From assembly GCA_028386065.3 (NCBI GenBank), contig JAKUCV010003084.1, forward strand, positions 64,652-128,651: a stretch of 64,000 nt of DNA, written 5' to 3'. The notes beneath the pieces were generated by a model. The model saw only the letters and a list, made by a program, of their open reading frames with translations, did not search any database and was not told the DNA's origin. The DNA is from Turnera subulata (lineage: Eukaryota; Streptophyta; Magnoliopsida; Malpighiales; Passifloraceae). Below, piece after piece: positions 1 through 7,366 of this stretch. Each line of letters begins with the position of its first letter. Position 1 is the first letter of the stretch. Position numbers and translations under genes: made by a program.

Positions 1-302
1 ACGTTCGAGGCAAGCTGTGGTGCACCTTCTGCCAGGCCCGGATCCACCCTGCGTTGCATTATGTCCATATCATTATTTATTGTTGTGTTGTATTAAGACT
101 TCCGCTGCTTGCTGTTGTTATCTCTATGGATTGATGCTTGTAGTATTAATGTCCCCGTACCGGGACTAGTACGATTGATGTATTATGTACTTTTAATGTA
201 TTTAATCCGTTGGTTGTGTTATTTACCACTGTGGTTGTTGTAATAGTATGTGGTCCCACGTGTTTACTGTGTATAACGGTAAATACGGATCGGGGCGTTA
301 CA
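1..302 (+). mobile_element. 3' end of an LTR inserted in the 5' LTR of element A (partial)
   Basis: The last 50 bases (CACGTGTTTACTGTGT...GGGGCGTTACA) resemble the 3' ends of LARD LTRs A, B and C. The sequence just after position 302 (TAATTAATTTTCTGG) continues homology with the element A 3' LTR at about 8401. The first 302 bases are therefore the right end of a separate, related LTR element inserted into A. Its left end lies outside the window, so full-length element and solo LTR cannot be told apart. No gene is visible. Confidence 0.65.
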
Positions 303-525
303 TAATTAATTTTCTGGAAAATTATGGTAACTAACTTTGGAAATATAAATATGGTACACATAATTTATATTCCTGAAAAATATATAATTATGTAGATATA
401 TAATAGTTTTGGAAAGTATTTTGCCTTTAGAAAATTAAAGTACCTATTTATTAATTTGTATCTATTTTTAGAATATGCTTTTATGAATAAAATTTTTCTG
501 GGAAAGGATATATATAGCATATGAC

Positions 526-528
<3 letters not shown>

Positions 529-577
<49 letters not shown>
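529..577. repeat. (TA)n microsatellite inside LTR A
   Basis: About 24 TA units. The paired 3' LTR has only about 8 units at 8625-8640, so the tract changed length after insertion. Confidence 0.95.
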
Positions 578-582
<5 letters not shown>

Positions 583-1074
583 AATAATAATATTTGGTAA
601 TTATATTATGGTAAATAGTTTTATGGAAATATTTTGGAAAAATTATATATATGTTATATTTTCCAGAAAATTATGGTAATTATTGTCTTGGGAAAAGTAG
701 AATTAATTTATGAAAAATATTTTTAAAGAATTTTAATTAAAGTATGGTACCGAAATTATATTCGGAAATACGTACGGTAAAATATTTTCAGTAAATGGAA
801 ATAATAAAAGATATGTAACCGGGATGGGTTATTTCGCAGTTTGGGCATCATAGTATACCGATTATGTGCATTTATGTGTATATATGGTTTTGTGGTATAG
901 GTTTGGATATCGGGCAGTTTCCCGAGGAGCCGGTGTCGGACCGGTCATTATTTCCGGAGTTGAGTAATCGGCCAAGGTGAGGATGGATTTCCTTCAATAT
1001 GTGCCTGTATTACTCGGTTATTTTGTTTTGTGGATTATTGCATTGTTGAGTATGGTGTTGTTGTGGTTTGTCTC

Positions 1075-1453
1075 GGGATGTTAATCCCATGGTCTTGATT
1101 GTTGTCGGGATGTTTATCCCATGTTGGTTTAGGATGTGTATCCTTGCGTCTTTTTGGTTTAAGAATAATGGAATAATTAATAAATTGTGATAAGGATGTC
1201 GATCCTTGATTTTTGGATAGGGATGTCTATCCCGGTATTTTGGTTAGGGATGTCGATCCCTGTGAATTGATTTTAATGACGGTAATATAATTGTCACGTG
1301 GTATGTAGTGGTACGACTCGATGGTTTAAGACTGTTTCGTGGTGGCCGTGACCTGGGTTACTTGTGATAAGCATGTCTATGCTTGGGATGTCAATCCCGT
1401 GATTATTTTTGGGATGTCTATCCCTGGGCTCGTATTTTTGGGATGTCGATCCC
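1075..1453. repeat. Array of ten 14-nt palindromes (GGGAT-4nt-ATCCC type)
   Basis: Ten copies start at 1075, 1107, 1131, 1193, 1220, 1247, 1370, 1385, 1411 and 1440. Each has 5-nt arms and a 4-nt loop, mostly GTNN. Spacing is irregular (13-125 bases). Copies at 1131 and 1193 have arms AGGAT/ATCCT, and the copy at 1370 has AGCAT/ATGCT, so arm changes are compensated on both sides while the loops vary freely. Function is unknown; a dyad binding site or an RNA hairpin array are both possible. Confidence 0.9.
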
Positions 1454-2015
1454 TGGGTTCTATTGATTTGGTCTGGCACCCGAAATATGTTGATAACCAT
1501 GTCTGGCCTCTAGCTTATCCGTGACGGGGTCCGGAAAGATAAAATTGGAAAATTGGTTTTATCTGAGTCTTTTGATTTGTTTTATTTTGAGAGTTTGAGC
1601 CTGTTTTTGACTTGAGTAATTATAGTTTCATATTGATTGTCTTTCCTTCGTCGGTGAGCACTTCAGACTCACCCCTCACCTGCGGGCTTTCATCCCGTAG
1701 GATGGGCTATTTGTTGTACAGGATTGGTGCTTTCCAGACAGGCTGCGGCGTTACCCCTTGGACAGGGATCAGATCCATAGTTTGCATCTATGTCGCATAC
1801 AGTGTCGTGTGAGTTATTAAGTCTTCCGCTGTGCATTTTATTGATATTATTGGGCCATTGGGCCGGTTTAGTTATTTATGATGTTTCCTATTTTGTGCTG
1901 TTGGGCCCGGGTTTCAGTTGTGTACACTGTATGCTTGGGCTTGGTATAGTTGGGTTGTTACAGTTCCGGCACGTGTTTACTGTGTACGGTAAATACGGGT
2001 CGGGGCGTTTCATTT

Positions 2016-2027
2016 TGGTAGCGGAGC
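2016..2027 (+). other. Primer-binding site of element A
   Basis: TGGTAGCGGAGC lies 3 bases after the LTR end. It differs at two positions from the usual plant initiator-Met PBS (TGGTATCAGAGC). The following bases resemble those after the PBS of element E (25341). Confidence 0.75.
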
Positions 2028-2325
2028 GGGCGTTAGGTCTTGTTGGGCAGTCTTTGTATGTTGTTGTCTTGTTTGCATAGTTCGCTCCATTTGTTTATTA
2101 TTTTATATCATTTTAGTTAGTGCATTATGGATCCAGTCAAGGGACGCCAGCTGTTGCAGAACATACACATATGAGGTAAATGATGCCATAAATAAGTGGA
2201 AATATAAATATTATTGATAATACTGATATTTTCATTACAAACATAAATATTATTAATATTGCTAATATTGAGAATACAAACAGAAACATTACATTGATAT
2301 TTTATAAAATAAAAAGAAAATACAT

Positions 2326-3009
2326 TTAACGCCTGGGAACGACATTGACCCTGAAGCTAGTGGGGTCGTTGTTGATGTTGACTTGGATGGTGTCGCTCCA
2401 CGAGAACCACATGCCACCTCTGCCATCCTGACCAGGAAGCTCGAACCGGTTTGCTTGAGGGAACCGGAGTGGGATGAGACCTTGATCGTCTTCAGGCTGC
2501 CACTGGGTCTCGGTGAGAAGAACCATGTTTGGCTTGTATTGGTTCTTCAGGTCCCTCAGGGTACGCGAGAACTCCTGGGAACGCCTAGCAACTCCTCTGC
2601 AGTTCCACACCAGTAGTCGGGCCTTTGGCCAAGTTACGGGCAGACGAGTGACTCTGGGCATGCTCTGGGCCGTCATCGAGAGTTGGTAGTAGGTGCTTTG
2701 CTCCAGGAAATGGCAAGTGGACTCCAGGTTGAATTCCTGTAGCCTTTCAGAGATGAAGAACATGATGGAGTTTGCCAATCCGTAGTAGGAAGTCCTCAGA
2801 GTGCCACGATCCTCTAGGAAGAACACCTCTTCCATCGGAGTGACGAAGAACCGCGATGAGTAGAGTTCGTCGACGAAGACTAGACGAGGCATCCTGCCGA
2901 GTTCATTCGGTAGTTCTTCAGCACGTTCGTTGACCATGCTGTAGGCTAGACGATTCCTTCTGCCAAGATTGGCACCTTCGACGAAGAAAACTGATGAGGG
3001 AGCAGGCAT
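2326..3009 (-). CDS. Antisense LARD gene: chimeric protein with LINE-endonuclease-like C-terminal half
   Basis: This is a 227-residue open frame running opposite to the LTR direction, starting at ATG 3009. Residues 1-127 match no family I recognise. From about residue 128 the protein resembles the start of L1-type LINE endonucleases: a WNCRG motif, a run like F-R-x-L-R-D-L, LLTETQ (the conserved Glu context) and a GGMWFSW motif. The same landmarks occur in the LINE ORF2 at 38039 (WNCQG, LLETK, GGIWFCW). The fragment stops before the catalytic GDFN and SDH motifs, so endonuclease activity is not expected. A TATA box lies at 3118-3125, about 110 bases upstream. The homologue in element C (50224-50894) has the same TATA spacing but is frameshifted. 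Function is unknown. Confidence 0.7.
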   Translation of the reverse strand: MPAPSSVFFVEGANLGRRNRLAYSMVNERAEELPNELGRMPRLVFVDELYSSRFFVTPMEEVFFLEDRGTLRTSYYGLANSIMFFISERLQEFNLESTCHFLEQSTYYQLSMTAQSMPRVTRLPVTWPKARLLVWNCRGVARRSQEFSRTLRDLKNQYKPNMVLLTETQWQPEDDQGLIPLRFPQANRFELPGQDGRGGMWFSWSDTIQVNINNDPTSFRVNVVPRR

Positions 3010-3872
3010 GTTGTCTCGACGTGTAGTGTTTTGTTTTTCAGGGTTTTGTGGTTTTGTTTGCCTGAGCGTTGTTTGCTTTTAATTGCTTTTGATGATTTTC
3101 ACCTCACCGCTCCGTTTCTTTTATACTCTCATGGGGAACGTGTTTATTGTTTTTGATTTTCAAGATTTTGCTTTTTGAAATTTTGCCGTTGCTTTCATTT
3201 ATTGCTTTGTTACTTTATACGTTTTTTCGGGCTACCATGCCAGAGTTTTTTAGCCTCTTTCCATCTCATGATTTTCTTTCGCTCTGGCTACTTTGTCTTT
3301 TCTTTTCATGGTTTTACTATATTTTCTTGCATCTTTTATCACATGCATTCGTGACCGTTGATGCTAGACGGATGGGACCATACCTCGAGTAGAGTGCATG
3401 TGCGACAAGCTTACAGCTGTTCGGACATCGTGGAGAGATACGAGACGAGACAGACGTTTTGGCTCATGCGGAATTTGTGGACAAGTGGGTAACGTTTCTT
3501 TTGAGGGACTCAGTACGTGCTCGTGATCGTCACCGTGCGAGTTAACGGATGTCTTTTTCACGAGGGAAACCAAAGACACCGTTAGTTGCGCGTGTTACGT
3601 TTCTTGGGTTCGTGGATGTTCACGTCCGATACGAGCATCGATCATGAAAACGTGTTTTGTTTTAATTTCTTTATGTTTTGATTTTGTTAAACGAGTTTTA
3701 TTTTTGATTTCTTTATGTTTGACTTTATATTTTTATTGTTAAGTTTTATTTTGCTTTGAGATGTTTTATTTTTCCTGTTTAACAAGAGATTTCGTAACAC
3801 AAGAGATTTTGATTTAAAAAGAAACTTATTTTATTTATTTCATAATAGTTTTACAACAGGAGAAGAAGTACT
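3010..3872. other. Spacer between the two antisense LARD genes
   Basis: This is AT-rich sequence holding the leader of the downstream antisense gene and, on the minus strand, an AATAAATAAA polyadenylation-like signal at 3831-3840 just after the upstream gene. The same signal follows the element C homologue (49174-49183). No conserved ORF is seen. Confidence 0.6.
3118..3125 (-). promoter_or_regulatory. TATA box of antisense endonuclease-like gene
   Basis: TATAAAAG on the minus strand lies 109 bases before the ATG at 3009. Element C has TATAAAAG at 50107-50114, 110 bases before its ATG. The near-identical spacing in two diverged copies supports a real antisense promoter. Confidence 0.6.
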
Positions 3873-4250
3873 CTATTGAGTTACATGCTTCTCTAAGTCT
3901 TTTACAAGCTTTTCTACGTTCTTCATGTGTGGGAAGAGCTCCACGCACGCCAGTTAGATTTGTGCCACCGCCGAGCTGATCTTCTTCAGAGAGACACTCA
4001 GCTGCGTCAGTGTCTGCTGTGGAGTGCTACTTTCAGCAGTAGCCTTGCCCTTTCGATCTTCAGCTTTCTTGATGGCACGCTTCTTTCGTCGTTTTGGGGA
4101 GACGACCATGTGTTCTTTCAGGCCGACGATGTTCGTCTTGAAGCGTTTCTTTGGAGGTTCTTCATCGGAGCTTGTTGGGAAAGCAGTGCCGCCGATGTAG
4201 CTGTTGTTCTCGGAGTCTGAGGTAGTCCTTGATCTCAGTGGAGAGTCCAT
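3873..4250 (-). pseudogene. Antisense LARD gene: small basic protein with NLS-like motifs (premature stop)
   Basis: The frame from ATG 4250 reads 98 residues to a TAA at 3954-3956. The same frame then continues to a TAG at 3873, giving exactly the 125-codon length of the intact homologue in element C (48764-49141). The protein starts MDSPLR and is Ser/Thr-rich. It has basic clusters PPKKRFK and SPKRRKKR that look like nuclear localisation signals, and a C-terminal part with heptad-like Leu/Val spacing (VEKLVKDLEK, after the stop). I recognise no family. A TATA box lies 37 bases upstream. The stop falls where copy C reads Ile-Glu-Gln. Function is unknown. Confidence 0.7.
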
Positions 4251-4286
4251 GACTGTGTGTGAGTATGCCAGTCATGAGGATTGGTT

Positions 4287-4292
4287 CTTATA
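4287..4292 (-). promoter_or_regulatory. TATA box of antisense basic-protein gene
   Basis: TATAAG on the minus strand lies 37 bases before the ATG at 4250. Element C has TATATAAA at 48723-48730, 33 bases before its ATG. Confidence 0.55.
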
Positions 4293-4420
4293 GAGGACGA
4301 GATGTCGCTTAAGGGTATAAGCGGTATCTCGGGTTGAGGTTGGACACCTGGCAGAGTGTGCCAGAAGCTTATCGTGGTAGGACCCATAGATAAGACGGAA
4401 TTTCGGGGACGAAATTCTTT

Positions 4421-4435
4421 TTAAGGTGGGTAGAC
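4421..4435 (+). other. Polypurine tract of element A
   Basis: TTAAGGTGGGTAGAC directly precedes the 3' LTR. The wider context (GACGAAATT...AAGGTGGGTAGA) parallels that of Tekay-like element E (GACGAAATTTTC...GTGGGGTAGAA, 30072-30099). Confidence 0.75.
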
Positions 4436-4647
4436 TGTAACAGCCCGGGTAAAATTTTTAATTTTTACCGGGACTGTAAAAGTCTTTTTACCGTGATTTA
4501 CTGTTGAATTAATCTTGGGTAATTAATTCAAGGTAAATCGAGCGTCGTTTTTCGAAACCGAGAGTTTTCCCGCGCTCGTGATTTTTCCGTGGATTTTTCG
4601 GGCCTAAGTTGGTATTTTTCTGGTTTCGGAATTTCTCGGAAAATCAC
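4436..4647 (+). repeat. 3' LTR of element A, first part
   Basis: It starts TGTAACAGCCCGGG and includes a terminal stem-loop in which CCGGGTAAAA pairs with a downstream TTTTACCGG. It is interrupted after ...AAAATCAC by solo LTR B and resumes at 7367. Confidence 0.9.
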
Positions 4648-4969
4648 TGTAACAGCCCGGGTAAAATTTGAATTTTTACCGGACTGTAGAAGTCTTTTTA
4701 CCGTGATTTACTGTTGAATTAATCTTGGGTAATTAATTCAAGGTAAATCGGGAGTCGTTTTTCGAAACCGAGGGTTTTCCCGCGCTCGTGATTTTCCCGC
4801 GGATTTTTCGAACCTAAGTTGGTATTTTTCGGGTTTCGGAATTTCTCGGAAAATCACACCGGAAAATAGCTAAGGAGGTATCGGTTATTTTCTGGTCCGG
4901 ATCGGACTCGCCCGTAATGCGGACGATTTATATTATTTGAGCCTCACATGTTAAATAGTAATTTTTCAT

Positions 4970-4978
4970 TATATATAG
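4970..4978 (+). promoter_or_regulatory. TATA box in LTR B
   Basis: TATATATAG lies just before the purine-rich leader. The element A 3' LTR has TATAAAAA at 7463-7470 in the same place. Transcription probably starts about 30 bases further on. Confidence 0.55.
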
Positions 4979-4983
4979 AACGA

Positions 4984-5250
4984 GGCAGCCGGAGGAGGAG
5001 AAGAAGAAGAAAAAAAGAAAGGAGAGAAAAAGAGAGAAAAGGAGAGGAAAAAGAAAAAGAAAAAAAAAGAAAAAAAAAAGAGAAAAGAGAGAAAAAGAAA
5101 AGTAGAAGTAAGAAAAAAGAAAAAAAAAAAGAGAACAGAAAGAAAAAAAAGAACTGTAAATCAAAAAAAAAGAGGGAAGAAATTCAGAAAAAAATATAAA
5201 GAAAATCAAGAAAGAAAAAGAATAGAAATTAAAGAAAAGAAAAAAAAATG
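4984..5250 (+). repeat. Purine-rich (A/G) tract after the LTR B TATA box
   Basis: About 265 bases of nearly pure A and G on the plus strand. The corresponding tract in LTR A is 7466-7790. Its long Phe/Leu-rich or Lys/Glu-rich translations are composition artefacts. Confidence 0.9.
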
Positions 5251-5259
5251 GGAGGAACA

Positions 5260-5575
5260 GTTCATCAACCCAGCTTCTCCTCGTCACTGTTCACTCGCCG
5301 CCGATCCGCGCCGCGTCGCGTGCCACCGCCGCCACCAGGAGCTTCGTCACGCCGGCGCGACCTCGACGCCGCCTTCCCCGAGTCCTTCTGCCGCCGGACG
5401 CGCACAGAACGGCCGTTGACCCGTAGCGGAACCCACGGATCCTCTCCCTTCGCCTCCTGCACCCGCTGCCGTCAGCCTTCCACCGCCCTTCCACCGCCCT
5501 CGAGCTCGCTTCCACCTCGCCGGCCTCGCGACGCCTTCCTCCTCGAGCTCGCGCCGCCGCCGTCGTCGAGGTGAG
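5260..5575 (+). other. GC-rich, CpG-rich leader block in LTR B ending at a splice-donor-like site
   Basis: This block of about 310 bases contrasts sharply with its AT-rich surroundings. It ends GAG|GTGAGC with GT at 5571. Equivalent GC blocks occur in LTR A (about 7795-8090, CAG|GTGAGA), in LTR C and in the LTRs of element E. Open frames within it are not convincingly conserved, so I read it as untranslated leader (exon 1-like) sequence. Confidence 0.5.
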
Positions 5576-6463
5576 CAGATCCGAGTAGTCGACCTGCTGT
5601 GCAGTCCGGGTCACGCCTGGGTCTGGATCCAGGTGCGACCAGTTCTGTTTTAAAAAAATATATATATATATGTATTTATGTATTTACCTGTATTTTGGTA
5701 TTTAATTTTGAGAAAAAAAATATATTTTCATATTTCGAAAAAATATGGTAAATCTGTGTTATGGTTTATGGTTTTGAAATATATATATACTTTGAAAAAT
5801 AATTAAGTTATGTTTTGAAAAAAAACTAATATTACTTGGAAAATATATATATATATCATGAAATTAATTTCTGGAAATTTAAAATGTATATTATTTCGTC
5901 TGGAAAATTATGATTGTGGTATATGTATATGAATATGTATTTTGTAAATTAAAGGTAATTATAATTTTAGTGTTGGAAAATATTATTATATATTTAGAAA
6001 AAGATAGAAACTGTATAAATATTTTCTAGAAATTATAAATAGGTTATTATTTTCTGGAAAATTATGATGATTCTTATTTTGGAAATTATAATTATTTAAT
6101 GAAAATATTTTGAAAGAGTTTTAATTAAAGTATGATACCGAAATTATATTCGAAAATACGTACGGGTAAAATATTTTCGGTAAAAGATAATAATAAAAGA
6201 TGAGTAATCGGGATGGGTAATTTCGTAGTATTGGCATCATGACATACTCTTATGTGCATTTATGTGGATGTATGGTTTTATTGTATAGGTTTTTGGATAT
6301 CGGGCAGTTTCCGAGGAGCCGGCGTCGGACCGGTCATAGTTTCCGAAGTTGAGTAATCGGCCAAGGTGAGGATGGATTTCCTTCAATATGTGCCTGTATT
6401 ACTCGGTTATTGTACTTGATGTTTATTGCATTGTTGTTGGATGCATTTGTTGTGATTGTGGTC

Positions 6464-6819
6464 GGGATGTTTATCCCATGTTGGTTTTTGGGATGTTGGT
6501 CTTGATTGTTGTCGGGATGTTTATCCCAGTATTTTGATTGGGTTTGAATATTTATTTTCGTGTCTTGACCATGAGTATAATGGAATTAATAATTAATGAA
6601 TTGTGACAAGGATGTCGATCCTTGGTTTGATTTGGGATGTCGATCCCTGAGTTTGGTTTTTAACGATGGTAATATAATTGTCACGTGGTAAGTAGAGGTA
6701 CGACCGGATGGTTTGAGACTGTTTTGTGGTGCCACGATCTGGGTTACTTGTGATGGGCATGTTGATGCCGGTTTGATTGGGATGTTGATCCCTGAGTTTG
6801 TTATTGGGATGTTGATCCC
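6464..6819. repeat. Palindrome array in LTR B
   Basis: The first unit is GGGATGTTTATCCC at 6464 and the last GGGATGTTGATCCC at 6806. One unit at 6756-6769 reads GGCAT-GTTG-ATGCC and another has AGGAT/ATCCT arms, both compensated variants. This is the counterpart of 1075-1453. Confidence 0.85.
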
Positions 6820-7366
6820 GGGTTCTTTTTGATCTGGCACCAGGAACAGGTTGATAACCTGGTACGACCCTAGCTTATCCGTGACGGGGCCCGGAAAGAT
6901 AAAATTGAGTAATTGGATTTTACTTGAGTCTCTTAGGTTTGTCTTTTGGTTTGACTGTTGTGCTTGCCTTGAGTAATTTTAGTGTTCATATTGATCGTCT
7001 TTCCATTGTCGGTGAGCACTTCGGACTCACCCCTCACCTGCGGGCTTTCATCCCGTAGGATGAGTTATTTTTGGTACAGGATTGGTGCATTCCAGACAGG
7101 CTGCAGCGATATCCCTTGGACGGGCTTGGATCCATAGGTTGCATCTATTACGCATACAGTGTTAGTGAGTCTTTAAGTCTTCCGCTATGCATTATTTTGT
7201 TATTATTGGGCCATTGGGCCGTTTGGGTTATTATTGTTGTTTTTATTATGGGCTGTTGAGCCCGGATAGTTGTTGTATACACTGTATGCTGAGTCATGTT
7301 GGGTTGGGTTGTCACAGTTCCGGCACGTGTTTACTGTGTACGGTAAATATGGGTCGGGGCGTTTCA

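Larger units (their letters stand above)
303..2012 (+). repeat. 5' LTR of element A (3' portion)
   Basis: This matches 8401-10033 almost base for base over most of its length, including the palindrome array and the GGGGCGTTTCA end. Visible differences are a longer (TA)n tract (529-577 here, about 8625-8640 there) and scattered substitutions. The left part of the LTR lies beyond insertion 1-302. Translations from this segment are not conserved proteins. Confidence 0.85.
4648..7366 (+). mobile_element. Element B: solo LTR of the LARD superfamily
   Basis: This is one LTR of 2719 bp starting TGTAACAGCCCGG and ending GGGGCGTTTCA, with no PBS or internal region. It is inserted in the element A 3' LTR, with TCAC flanking both ends (ATCAC if the terminal A is shared). 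It contains a TATA box (4970-4978), a purine-rich tract, a GC-rich block, a splice-donor-like site (5571) and a palindrome array (6464-6819). The solo state suggests LTR-LTR recombination after insertion. Confidence 0.9.

Noticed and set aside
1075..1453. Regularly recurring short palindromic repeats that resemble a CRISPR array
   Set aside because: Spacing is irregular, spacers are recurrent LTR sequence rather than unique, and the context is a plant LTR with no cas genes.
4928..5287. Phe/Leu-rich 119-codon minus-strand frame and its Lys/Glu-rich counterpart
   Set aside because: Pure composition effect of the A/G-rich tract; not conserved between LTR copies.
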